The notes beneath the pieces were generated by a model that saw nothing but the letters and a program-made list of their open reading frames with translations, did not search any database and was not told the DNA's origin. Below are positions 36,302 to 44,312 of a stretch of 64,000 nt of DNA, piece by piece. How positions within the stretch are numbered: the stretch's first letter is position 1; each line of letters starts with the position of its first letter. The stretch comes from Kutzneria sp. CA-103260. GTDB lineage: Bacteria > Actinomycetota > Actinomycetes > Mycobacteriales > Pseudonocardiaceae. The stretch is from positions 5,270,001-5,334,000 of the forward strand of contig NZ_CP073318.1 in the NCBI RefSeq assembly GCF_018263855.1, read 5' to 3'. The position numbers were made by a program, and so were the translations under genes.

Positions 36302-37548
36302 TTGCCCAGCGGCCTTTCCTCGGGCTCCGCGGTGTCGGCCTTGAGGTGGATCAGCGAGGTGAAGCCGGCGGCCTCCAGGCGGCCCAGCTGCGCGCCGAAC
36401 TTGCCGGAACGCGGTTGCACGGCCGCGGTCCGCCCGCCGGAGCGCACCTCGCGGGCCACCCGGAACACCGTGGCCAGCGGCACGTCCGACTCGAACAGCA
36501 CGGCCACGCTGTCCTCGCGGGGCAGCTCACCAAGCATGTCCACGATGCGCTCGAAGCCGATGGAGAAGCCGCAGGCCGGCACGTCCTTGCCCAGCGAGCG
36601 GCCGATCAGCTTGTCGTAGCGGCCGCCGCCGGCCAGCGAGTACGACACCGACGGGTGGCCGACCTCGAAGATCTGCCCGGTGTAGTAGCCCATGCCGCGC
36701 ACCAGGGTCGGGTCGAACTCCCAGGTGAGCCCGGACAGCTCGTCCAGGCAGCCGGCCACCGTGCCCAGGTCGGCCACCACGTCCTCGGCCAGCGCCGGGA
36801 TGACGTCGGAGAGCGTGTCGGCGACCTTGTCGGCGGCCAGCCCGGTCAGCGACTCGATCCGCTCCCGGGCGGCGTCCACGGCCTCGCCCGGCAGGTCCCG
36901 GCCGACCAGCTCGGCCCGCACCCCGTCCCAGCCGATCTTGTCCAGCTTGTCCAGGCCGATGAAGAACGTCGACCAGGCCGACTCGTCCAGGCCGACCGCG
37001 GCGGCCAGCGCGGACAGGTAGCGGCGGTCGGACAGCCGCACGGTGGTGCCGGTCAGGCCGACGCCGGCCAGCGCCTGCGCGGTCGCCTCGATCAGCTCCA
37101 CCTCGGCCAGCACCGACGCCTCGCCGATCAGGTCGATGTCGCACTGGTAGAACTGGCGGTAGCGGCCCTTGGCCGGCCGCTCGGCCCGCCACACCGGCCC
37201 GAACTGGAAGGACCGGAACGGCGTGGGCAGGGTGGCCTGGTTGTTGCCGTAGAACCGGGTCAGCGGCACGGTCAGGTCGAAGCGCAGCCCGAAGTCGATC
37301 AGGTCGTGCAGCGGGGTCCCGGCCTCGACCACGGCCGGCAGGCCACGGCGCAGCACCTGGAACAGCAGCTTCTCGTTCTCGCCGCCCTGGCCGCCGGTAA
37401 GCCGGTTGATGTCCTCCAGCGCCGGTGTCTCGATGCGCTGGTAGCCGAACCGATGATAGACGTCCGTGATCGTCGCGAGCACGTGGTCACGGGTGGCCAC
37501 GGCCGACGGGAGCAGGTCACGGGTGCCCCGGGCGGGGCTGTTGTCCAT
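36298..37548 (-). CDS. hisS: Histidine--tRNA ligase
   Basis: This 416-residue class II synthetase charges tRNA-His. Motif 1 lies near the start (RGTRDLLPSAVATRDHVLATITDVYHRFGYQRIETPALED), motif 2 is FRSFQFGPVWRAERPAKGRYRQFYQCDIDLIG, the His motifs are VRGMGYYTGQIFEV and LAGGGRYDKLIG, and motif 3 is ACGFSIGFERIVDML. A C-terminal anticodon-binding domain follows. ATG 37548 has AAGGTGA just upstream; GTG 37554 is an alternative. It follows the MBL and membrane protein genes on the same strand. Confidence 0.95.
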   Translation of the reverse strand: MDNSPARGTRDLLPSAVATRDHVLATITDVYHRFGYQRIETPALEDINRLTGGQGGENEKLLFQVLRRGLPAVVEAGTPLHDLIDFGLRFDLTVPLTRFYGNNQATLPTPFRSFQFGPVWRAERPAKGRYRQFYQCDIDLIGEASVLAEVELIEATAQALAGVGLTGTTVRLSDRRYLSALAAAVGLDESAWSTFFIGLDKLDKIGWDGVRAELVGRDLPGEAVDAARERIESLTGLAADKVADTLSDVIPALAEDVVADLGTVAGCLDELSGLTWEFDPTLVRGMGYYTGQIFEVGHPSVSYSLAGGGRYDKLIGRSLGKDVPACGFSIGFERIVDMLGELPREDSVAVLFESDVPLATVFRVAREVRSGGRTAAVQPRSGKFGAQLGRLEAAGFTSLIHLKADTAEPEERPLGK

Positions 37549-37576
37549 CTTCACCTTGCGGTCCTTAGCGAGTGGT

Positions 37577-38209
37577 TTAGGAGTCGAGCGTGGCCACGAA
37601 ACTGGTCACGGTGTCGGTCTGGAGTCGTTGGGCCAGCTTGCCGGCCGGCACGACGCCGGCCAACTGATATAGCGGCCGGCCACCCATGTCCTCGCCGCGG
37701 GCCTCGGCCCGCAGCTGGGCCACCAGCAGCTCGGCGAACACCAGCGGCCCGGGGTCGCCGGCGCCGGACAGGCCGTCGGCCAGCTTGCGCAGCGCCAGCA
37801 CGCCCAGCTCGCGGCCGCCGGCCGCGGCGTAGGTGGCCAGCGCGACGTTGATGGTGCGCCCCTTGGGCGCGCCGGTGATCAGCAGCCCGATGGTGCGGGT
37901 GCCGCGCACGTCGGTGACCATCAGGTCCAACCCGGTCAGGCCGTGCAGGTCCACGGTCCGGGTGCCCAGCGCCCGCACCGACACCTGGGAGCCGGCCAAC
38001 CAGACCCGGCGGCGGGACTCCACGACGGCCAGCACGATCAGTGGCACCGCGACCACCACGGCGGTGATCCCGCCGGCGAGGAATCCGCCGAGCAGGGCCA
38101 CCACCTCGCCGATCACCAGTCCCAGCACCAGCGCGGCGACCACCACCAGGCGGGCCCGCTTGCGCAGCGCCGCGGGGTCGATCAGGTCAAGCGGGATGCG
38201 CTCGGCCAC
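37577..38209 (-). CDS. Conserved membrane protein, unknown
   Basis: This 210-residue protein has two transmembrane helices (about 19-40 and 44-64: ARLVVVAALVLGLVIGEVVALLGGFLAGGITAVVVAVPLIVLAVVE) followed by a cytosolic beta-rich domain (WLAGSQVSVRALGTRTVDLHGLTGLDLMV) and a helical end. It is a recurrent neighbour of hisS and the MBL gene in Pseudonocardiales. It starts with GTG 3 bp after the MBL stop, so it is cotranscribed. Function unknown. Confidence 0.8.
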   Translation of the reverse strand: MAERIPLDLIDPAALRKRARLVVVAALVLGLVIGEVVALLGGFLAGGITAVVVAVPLIVLAVVESRRRVWLAGSQVSVRALGTRTVDLHGLTGLDLMVTDVRGTRTIGLLITGAPKGRTINVALATYAAAGGRELGVLALRKLADGLSGAGDPGPLVFAELLVAQLRAEARGEDMGGRPLYQLAGVVPAGKLAQRLQTDTVTSFVATLDS

Positions 38210-38212
38210 GCC

Positions 38213-38926
38213 TCACATCCCCCGTCGCGGGGCGGCCGGGCGATCGTCATCCAGGCCGTGGAGGAACGGGTTGCCGGCGCGCTCCCGGCCGATGGTGCTG
38301 CTCGGCCCGTGCCCGGGTAGCACGACGGTGTCGTCGGGCAGGGGCAACACCTTGTGCCGCAACGAGTCCAGCATCGCGGCGTGGTCGCCGCCGGGCAGGT
38401 CGGTGCGGCCGATCGAGCCGGCGAACAGGGTGTCGCCGGACAGCACCAGCCGGCCGCCCTCCTCGGTGCCGGCGCGGAACATCACCGAGCCGCCGGTGTG
38501 GCCCGGCGTGTGGTCGACCAGCAGGCCCATCCCGGCCAAGTCCAGTGCCACGCCGTCGGCCAGCTCGCGGACCTCGGACGGCTCGCGCATCTCCAGGCGG
38601 CCGCCGAAGAACGACGCGGTCTCCCGGCTGACGCCCTTGAGCGGGTCGGACAGCATGTCCCGGTCGTCCGGGTGGATCCAGGCCGGGATGTCGTTGCCGT
38701 CGCACACCGGCGTGACCGAGAAGGCGTGGTCGAAGTGGCCGTGCGTGAGCAGCACCGCGACCGGTGACAGCCGGTGCTTGCGCAGCGCCTGCGCGACAGC
38801 CTCCTCGGCGTCCTGGCCGGGGTCGACGATGACGCAGGGCTCACCCTCGCCGGCCGCGAGCAGATAGCAGTTGGCCTGGAGGGCGCCGGTCGGGAACCCG
38901 ACGACGAGCACGGGCGGAACCTCCAT
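38213..38926 (-). CDS. MBL-fold metallohydrolase, glyoxalase II-like
   Basis: This 237-residue enzyme has the zinc-binding motif LTHGHFDHAF, further ligands in HTPGHTGGS, SGDTLFAGSIGRTD and a C-terminal PGHGPSSTIGRER, the layout of hydroxyacylglutathione-hydrolase-like proteins. In actinobacteria the thiol may be mycothiol; that is inferred. ATG 38926 (MEVPPVLVVGFPTGALQANCYLL) is chosen because upstream in-frame residues are not conserved-looking. It is divergent from the cyclophilin gene. Confidence 0.9.
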   Translation of the reverse strand: MEVPPVLVVGFPTGALQANCYLLAAGEGEPCVIVDPGQDAEEAVAQALRKHRLSPVAVLLTHGHFDHAFSVTPVCDGNDIPAWIHPDDRDMLSDPLKGVSRETASFFGGRLEMREPSEVRELADGVALDLAGMGLLVDHTPGHTGGSVMFRAGTEEGGRLVLSGDTLFAGSIGRTDLPGGDHAAMLDSLRHKVLPLPDDTVVLPGHGPSSTIGRERAGNPFLHGLDDDRPAAPRRGM

Positions 38927-39039
38927 CCAGGGGCGAATCGACCCGGCAAGCCTACCGGGCGGGGACCACCACACAGCGGTCACACCCCGTCGTCCTACAC
39001 TCGCGGCAGTCTTGTCGTCACAACCCGGGGAGAGCGCAG

Positions 39040-39891
39040 GTGCCGAGCAACGAACAGCGCCGCGAGGCCGCGAAGCGGAAGTTGGAGCGGCAGCTCGTTC
39101 GTCGAGCTCAGCGCGCCCGCCGGCGCCGCATCACCAGCATTTCCGTCACGGCCGTCGTAGTCGTGGTGGTGGCTGGCGGCGTGTGGTGGCTGGTGGCCAG
39201 CCCCGGCACCAGCTCGGACGCGGCCGCCGCGTCGAGCTCGGCGGCGCCGACCTCCTCGACGCCGATCAGCATCCCGACCGCGGACGCTCCCGCGCCGAAG
39301 CGGCCCACGCCGCTGGCCGCCACGGTGAACTGCACGTACACCAAGGACGGCGACGCCGCCAAGAAGAACAACCTGCCCAACGGCTCGAACATCTCCAGCC
39401 AGGGCACGGTGTCGGTGACGCTGAAGACCAACGACGGCGACATCCCGCTGACGCTGGACCGCTCGCTCGCGCCGTGCGCGGTGAACAGCTTCGTGAGCCT
39501 GTCCGGCCAGGGCTACTACGACAACACCAGCTGCCACCGGCTGAGCACCTCGGGCCTGCAGATGCTGCAGTGCGGCGACCCCAAGGGCGACGGCACCGGC
39601 GGCCCGGGCTACAAGTTCGACGACGAGGTGTGGAGCTCGATCAAGTACGGCCGCGGCTACCTGGCCATGGCCAACTCGGGCCCGAACACCAACGGCAGCC
39701 AGTTCTTCCTGGTCTACGGCGACGCCCAGCTGGACCCGAGCTACACCGTGTTCGGCACGATCTCCGACGCCGGCCTGAAGGTGATCGACGACATCGCCCG
39801 CGCCGGTGACGACGGCGCGTACGACAGCAGCGCCGGCGGTGGCCACCCCAACAAGAAGGTGACCATCACCAAGGCCCAGGTCGCGGCCTGA
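39040..39891 (+). CDS. Membrane-anchored cyclophilin-type peptidyl-prolyl isomerase
   Basis: This 283-residue protein has a basic N-terminus, one transmembrane helix (about 32-50: ITSISVTAVVVVVVAGGVWWLV), a Ser/Ala/Pro-rich linker (about 53-90) and a cyclophilin domain (about 95-283) with YYDNTSCHRLSTSGLQMLQCGDPKGDGTGGPGYKFDDE, LAMANSGPNTNGSQFFLVYGD and YTVFGTI. It likely catalyses prolyl isomerisation outside the membrane. GGGGAGAG precedes GTG 39040. Its place between the MBL gene and relA is conserved in actinobacteria. Confidence 0.92.
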   Translation: MPSNEQRREAAKRKLERQLVRRAQRARRRRITSISVTAVVVVVVAGGVWWLVASPGTSSDAAAASSSAAPTSSTPISIPTADAPAPKRPTPLAATVNCTYTKDGDAAKKNNLPNGSNISSQGTVSVTLKTNDGDIPLTLDRSLAPCAVNSFVSLSGQGYYDNTSCHRLSTSGLQMLQCGDPKGDGTGGPGYKFDDEVWSSIKYGRGYLAMANSGPNTNGSQFFLVYGDAQLDPSYTVFGTISDAGLKVIDDIARAGDDGAYDSSAGGGHPNKKVTITKAQVAA

Positions 39892-39902
39892 CCCAGCACC
39901 CG

Positions 39903-39939
39903 AGAACGGGCCGGCTCCCCTGCGGAGCCGGCCCGTTCT
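39903..39939. terminator. Terminator hairpin after the cyclophilin gene
   Basis: AGAACGGGCCGGCTCC and GGAGCCGGCCCGTTCT form a perfect 16-bp stem with a 5-base loop, followed by T-rich TCGTCTGCTCC. It begins 12 bp after the cyclophilin stop. Confidence 0.85.
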
Positions 39940-39956
39940 TCGTCTGCTCCCCCCAT

Positions 39957-40009
39957 GCTCGGAAGGGGGCATTCCTAGCGTTGAACGCTGGGAATGCCCC
40001 CTTCCGAGC
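39957..40009. repeat. 53-bp palindrome, copy A
   Basis: Arms of 26 bp with a single-base centre and one unpaired position (GCTCGGAAGGGGGCATTCC ... GGAATGCCCCCTTCCGAGC) around the core GTTGAAC. It lies between convergent cyclophilin and relA ends, so it may terminate relA transcription. Three other 53-bp copies occur at 49119, 58516 and 61012. Confidence 0.85.
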
Positions 40010-40023
40010 ACAAAGTGGGTCCC

Positions 40024-42324
40024 TCAGGACGCCGAGGTCACGCGGTAGACGTCGTAGACGCCCTCCACGCTGCGCACCACCTTGAGCACGTGGCCCAGGT
40101 GCTTGGGGTCGCCCATCTCGAACGAGAAGCGGCTGACCGCGACCCGGTCCTTGGAGGTGGTCACCGAGGCCGACAGGATGTTGACCTTCTCGTCGGCCAG
40201 CACCTTGGTGATGTCGGACAGCAGGCGGTGCCGGTCCAACGCCTCGACCTGGATGGCCACCAGGAACAGCGAGGACGAGTTCGGGGCCCACTCCACGTCG
40301 ACCAGCCGCTCCGGCGAGGCGAGCAGCTCGCTGGCGTTGGTGCAGTCGGTGCGGTGCACGGACACGCCGCCGCCGCGGGTCACGAAGCCCATGATGTCGT
40401 CGCCGGGCACCGGGGTGCAGCACCGGGCCAGCTTCACCCACACGTCGCTGGCGTCCTTGACCACGACACCCGGGTCGCCGGGGGCCCGCCGCCGGACCGC
40501 CGTGGACGGGGTGGAGCGCTCGGCCAGCTCCTCCTCGGCGTGGTCCACGCCGCCGAGCAGCGCCACCAGCCGCTGCACCAGGTGCCGGCCGGAGACCTGC
40601 CCCTCGCCGACCGCCCGGTACAGCGCGCTCACGTCGACCAGCCGCAGCTCCCGGGCCAGCGCGCCCATCGAGTCGGCGGTGACCAGCCGCTGCATCGGCA
40701 GCCCGACCCGGCGCACCTCCTTGGCGATCGACTCCTTGCCGGCCTCGATCGCCTCCTCACGCCGTTCCTTGGCGAACCACTGCTTGATCTTGGCCCGGGC
40801 CCGCGGCGAGGCGGCGAAGGCCAGCCAGTCCCGGCTCGGCCCGGCGCCCTCGGCCTTCGAGGTGAAGATCTCGACGACTTCGCCGTTCTCCAGCTTGCGC
40901 TCCAGCGCCACCAGCCGGCCGTTGACCCGCGCGCCGATGCAGCGGTTGCCGACCTCGGTGTGCACGGCGTAGGCGAAGTCGACCGGGGTGGAGCCGGCCG
41001 GCAGCGTCTCCACGTCGCCCTTGGGCGTGAACACGAAGATCTCGCGGGCGGCCAGGTCGTAGCGCAGGGCCTCCAGGAACTCGCCCGGGTCGGCGGCCTC
41101 CCGCTGCCAGTCCAGCAGCTGGCGCATCCAGGCCATCTCGTCGACCTCGACGCCGCGGCCGGAGTGGGTGCCCTTGGTCTCCTTGTACCGCCAGTGCGCG
41201 GCGATGCCGTACTCGGCGGTGCGGTGCATCTCGTGGGTGCGGATCTGCACCTCGAGCGGCTTGCCGTCCGGCCCGATCACGGTGGTGTGCAGCGACTGGT
41301 ACACGCCGAACCGGGGCTGGGCGATGTAGTCCTTGAACCGGCCGGGCATCGGCTGCCACAGCGCGTGCACCACGCCCATCGCGGCGTAGCAGTCGCGCAC
41401 GTCGTCGACCATGATGCGCACGCCGACCAGGTCGTGGATGTCGTCGAAGTCGCGGCCCCGGACGATCATCTTCTGGTTGATCGAGTAGTAGTGCTTGGGC
41501 CGGCCGGCCACGTTGGCGTTGATCCGCGAGGCCTCCAGCTGGCTGTGCAGCTCGTCGAGCACCTTGCGCAGGTAGGTGTCGCGGGACGGGGCCCGGTTGG
41601 CCACCAGCCGCACGATCTCGTCGTACTTCTTGGGCTGCAGGATGGCGAAGGCCAGGTCCTCCAGCTCCCACTTGACGGTGGCCATGCCCAGCCGGTGGGC
41701 CAGCGGGGCCAGCACCTCCAGCGTCTCCCGGGCCTTGCGGGCCTGCTTCTCCGGCGGCAGGAAGCGCATGGTGCGCATGTTGTGCAGCCGGTCGGCGAGC
41801 TTGATCACCAGCACCCGGGGGTCGCGGGCCATCGCGATGACCATCTTGCGGATGGTCTCGGCCTCGGCCGCCGCGCCCAGCTTGACCTTGTCCAGCTTGG
41901 TGACGCCGTCGACCAGGTGGGCCACCTCGTCGCCGAAGTCCTCGCTGAGCAGCTCCAGGGAGTAGTCGGTGTCCTCGACCGTGTCGTGCAGCAGGGCGGC
42001 CACCAGCGTGGTGGTGTCCATGCCCAGCTCGGCCAGGATGGTGGCCACGGCCAGCGGGTGCGTGATGTACGGGTCACCCGACTTGCGGCGCTGGCTGCGG
42101 TGCTTCTCCTCGGCCACGTCGTAGGCGAACTGCAGCAGGCCCAGGTCGGCCTTGGGGTGCAGCTCGCGGTGCACCGCGGCCAGCGGCTCCAGCACCTGTT
42201 TCACGGGTGCGGCGCGTTGCGCGGTGATTCGTCGGGCCAGGCGCGCGCGTACCCGACGCGTCGCCGAGGGTGGCCGAGCGGCCACCGGCTGTGGCGATGC
42301 CGTGGGTTCGACGTCTTGGCTCAA
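40024..42324 (-). CDS. relA: Bifunctional (p)ppGpp synthetase/hydrolase
   Basis: This 766-residue Rel protein makes and degrades the stringent-response alarmone. It has an HD hydrolase domain (about 75-230: SGDPYITHPLAVATILAELGMD, AALLHDTVEDTD, IKLADRLHNMRT), a synthetase domain (about 255-400: DLVGVRIMVDDVRDCYAAMGVVHALW, GRFKDYIAQPRFGVYQSLHTTVIG, EVQIRTHEMHRTAEYGIAAHWRYKE), TGS (about 425-485: VFTPKGDVETLPAGSTPVDFAYAVH) and a C-terminal ACT domain. A TTG start at 42324 is spaced well behind GGGAG; GTG 42330 overlaps that site. It is the last gene of the yajC-secDF-apt-relA series. Confidence 0.95.
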   Translation of the reverse strand: MSQDVEPTASPQPVAARPPSATRRVRARLARRITAQRAAPVKQVLEPLAAVHRELHPKADLGLLQFAYDVAEEKHRSQRRKSGDPYITHPLAVATILAELGMDTTTLVAALLHDTVEDTDYSLELLSEDFGDEVAHLVDGVTKLDKVKLGAAAEAETIRKMVIAMARDPRVLVIKLADRLHNMRTMRFLPPEKQARKARETLEVLAPLAHRLGMATVKWELEDLAFAILQPKKYDEIVRLVANRAPSRDTYLRKVLDELHSQLEASRINANVAGRPKHYYSINQKMIVRGRDFDDIHDLVGVRIMVDDVRDCYAAMGVVHALWQPMPGRFKDYIAQPRFGVYQSLHTTVIGPDGKPLEVQIRTHEMHRTAEYGIAAHWRYKETKGTHSGRGVEVDEMAWMRQLLDWQREAADPGEFLEALRYDLAAREIFVFTPKGDVETLPAGSTPVDFAYAVHTEVGNRCIGARVNGRLVALERKLENGEVVEIFTSKAEGAGPSRDWLAFAASPRARAKIKQWFAKERREEAIEAGKESIAKEVRRVGLPMQRLVTADSMGALARELRLVDVSALYRAVGEGQVSGRHLVQRLVALLGGVDHAEEELAERSTPSTAVRRRAPGDPGVVVKDASDVWVKLARCCTPVPGDDIMGFVTRGGGVSVHRTDCTNASELLASPERLVDVEWAPNSSSLFLVAIQVEALDRHRLLSDITKVLADEKVNILSASVTTSKDRVAVSRFSFEMGDPKHLGHVLKVVRSVEGVYDVYRVTSAS

Positions 42325-42457
42325 CCACACTCCCGGTGCTGCTCGGCTGGACCTTGTACTGCACCGAGGATAACTCTGGATCGAGCCGGACGATTCCCGG
42401 TCGCGACAAGCGTGCCGCTCGACACGGTGAACGCCGTCCGAATATCGGCCCAGCTAG

Positions 42458-42568
42458 TCACCCACCGACCCCACAACCCGCGAGTCCCGCTCTCGGGCAG
42501 CCATATGTCGAGTTTCGGAACTCGACATTCAGTTGCCCGAGAGCGGGACTCGCGGGGTTAGTGGGTGA
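42458..42568. repeat. 111-bp nested palindrome between apt and relA
   Basis: The outer arms TCACCCACC/GTGGGTGA and GCGAGTCCCGCTCTCGGGCA/TGCCCGAGAGCGGGACTCGC are separated by an inner hairpin TGTCGAGTT-TCGG-AACTCGACA. The right outer arm includes the last codons and stop of apt. It could fold as a cruciform or act as a terminator/processing site. Confidence 0.8.
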
Positions 42569-43082
42569 GCAGGGTGGTGACGGGGATGTCGGGGATGCGG
42601 GAGCGGCCCTTGAGGGCGGCCAGCTCCAGGATCACCGAGACGCCGTCGACCACGCCGCCGGCGTGCTCGACCAGCTCGCGGGTGGCCTCCACGGTGCCGC
42701 CGGTGGCCAGCACGTCGTCCACGATCACCACGCGCTGACCGGCCCGAATGGTGTCCTCGGGCAGCTCCAGCGTCGCGGTGCCGTACTCCAGGGCGTAGCT
42801 GACCCGGTGCCGGACCGCTGGCAGCTTGCCGGGCTTGCGCACGCACACCAGGCCGAGGCCGGCGGCGTAGGCGATGGCCGCGCCGAGGATGAAACCACGG
42901 GCCTCGATGGCCACGACCGCCTCGGTGCCCGCCGGCAGACCGGCGGCCATCGCGTCCGCCAGGACACGGAAGGCCGCCGGGTCGGCGAGCACCGGGCTGA
43001 TGTCACGGAACAGCACGCCGGGCTCGGGGAAGTCGGGGACCTCCCGGATGAGCCCGAGCGCGCCGTCGAGTGTGGTGCTCAG
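42558..43082 (-). CDS. apt: Adenine phosphoribosyltransferase, CTG start inferred
   Basis: This 174-residue enzyme salvages adenine to AMP with PRPP. The PRPP motif VVIVDDVLATGGT and the family opening LGLIREVPDFPEPGVLFRDISPVLADP are clear. An ATG/GTG start would cut the protein at VLFRD and lose about 22 conserved residues. The in-frame CTG at 43082 gives (M)STTLDGALGL, lies five bases after GGAAGAGG and overlaps the secF stop in a CTGA, exactly like the ATGA/GTGA junctions elsewhere here. The 3' end lies in a large palindrome. Confidence 0.85.
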   Translation of the reverse strand: MSTTLDGALGLIREVPDFPEPGVLFRDISPVLADPAAFRVLADAMAAGLPAGTEAVVAIEARGFILGAAIAYAAGLGLVCVRKPGKLPAVRHRVSYALEYGTATLELPEDTIRAGQRVVIVDDVLATGGTVEATRELVEHAGGVVDGVSVILELAALKGRSRIPDIPVTTLLTH

Positions 43083-44311
43083 TGCCGCCTCTTCCCGCTG
43101 GGCCGGCCGCTCTTGCCGGACGGCCGGGCCTTGGGCGTGCGCGACGGCGTGCTCGCCGCCGCGGCCATGGCCTTCTCCTTGCGCAGCTCGTTCTCCAGCT
43201 GCTCGTCGTCGCTGGGGTCGAAGTCGTCCTCGACACCCTGGCCAGATTCCCCTTGGGCCGCCAGCTCGGCCTTGCGGGCCAGGTTGGCGCGCCGCTGGGC
43301 GACCCGCTCGGCCTGCAGCTTGTACTTCGGGTCGCGCATCTTCAGGTCCACCACCAGCGGGGTGGCCAGGAAGATCGACGACACCGCGCCGACCAGCATG
43401 CCGGTCAGCTGGATCAGGGCCAGGTCCTGCAGCGTGCCCACGCCCAGCAGCACCACGCCGACCACGAGCAGGCCGAGCACCGGCAGCAGCGCGATCAGCG
43501 AGGTGTTGATGGAGCGCATCAGGGTCTGGTTGAGCGCCAGGTTGGCGGCCTCGCCGTAGGTGCGCCGGGTCAGCTTGAGCAGGCCGCGGGTGTTCTCCCG
43601 GACCTTGTCGAACACGACCACGGTGTCGTACAGCGAGAAGCCCAGAATGGTCAGGAAGCCGATCACCGTGGCCGGCGTGACCTCGAAGCCGGCGATCGAG
43701 TACACGCCGGCGGTGATGAGCAGGTCGTTGACCAGCGAGGCCAGCGCGGCCCCGGCCATCGCGCGTTCGAAGTAGAACGCCAGGAAGATGGTCACCAGCA
43801 CCAGGAACACCGCAAGCGCGATGAGCGCCTGCCGGGAGATGTCGTCGCCCCAGGAGGAGCTGACCGCGCTGTCGCTGATGGCTTGCTGGCTGGCCTGGCC
43901 GTTCGAGCCGATCGGCTTGAACTTGGCGAACAGCGCTTCCTTGAGCTTGACCACCGAGGGACCGTCCAGCGGGGTGGAACGCAGCTGAATGGTCTCCGAG
44001 CCGCCCGAGCCGACGGTCTGGGCCTGCTCGGCGTCGTGGCCCAGGGTCTGCTTGTAGACCTGGAGCACGCCGTCGGTGGTGGCGTCGCCGGCCTGACCCT
44101 TCACCGGCATCTGGATCTGGGTGCCGCCGGAGAATTCGATGCCGTAGTTGAAGCCCTTGATGGCCATCGAGCCGAGGCAGATCAGGATGAGCACGGCGAA
44201 CGCGATGTACCAGCGCTTGCGCTTGCCGATGATGTCGAACGCGCCGGTGCCCACGTAGAGGTTGTGCAGCACGCCGTGCTTCTGCGGGGTCACGGGAGTC
44301 GGAGTCGACAC
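43079..44311 (-). CDS. secF: Protein translocase subunit SecF
   Basis: This 410-residue protein has six transmembrane helices (first about 33-52: WYIAFAVLILICLGSMAI), a periplasmic-type loop starting NYGIEFSGGTQIQMP, and the SecF motif VTPATVIGFLTILGFSLYDTVVVFDKVREN. A charged, Arg/Lys-rich tail of about 80 residues ends PSGKSGRPSGKRRH. It works with SecD to complete export through SecYEG. GTG 44311 is 1 bp past the secD stop, with GGAGG inside the secD end. Confidence 0.95.
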   Translation of the reverse strand: MSTPTPVTPQKHGVLHNLYVGTGAFDIIGKRKRWYIAFAVLILICLGSMAIKGFNYGIEFSGGTQIQMPVKGQAGDATTDGVLQVYKQTLGHDAEQAQTVGSGGSETIQLRSTPLDGPSVVKLKEALFAKFKPIGSNGQASQQAISDSAVSSSWGDDISRQALIALAVFLVLVTIFLAFYFERAMAGAALASLVNDLLITAGVYSIAGFEVTPATVIGFLTILGFSLYDTVVVFDKVRENTRGLLKLTRRTYGEAANLALNQTLMRSINTSLIALLPVLGLLVVGVVLLGVGTLQDLALIQLTGMLVGAVSSIFLATPLVVDLKMRDPKYKLQAERVAQRRANLARKAELAAQGESGQGVEDDFDPSDDEQLENELRKEKAMAAAASTPSRTPKARPSGKSGRPSGKRRH

Positions 44312-44312
44312 G

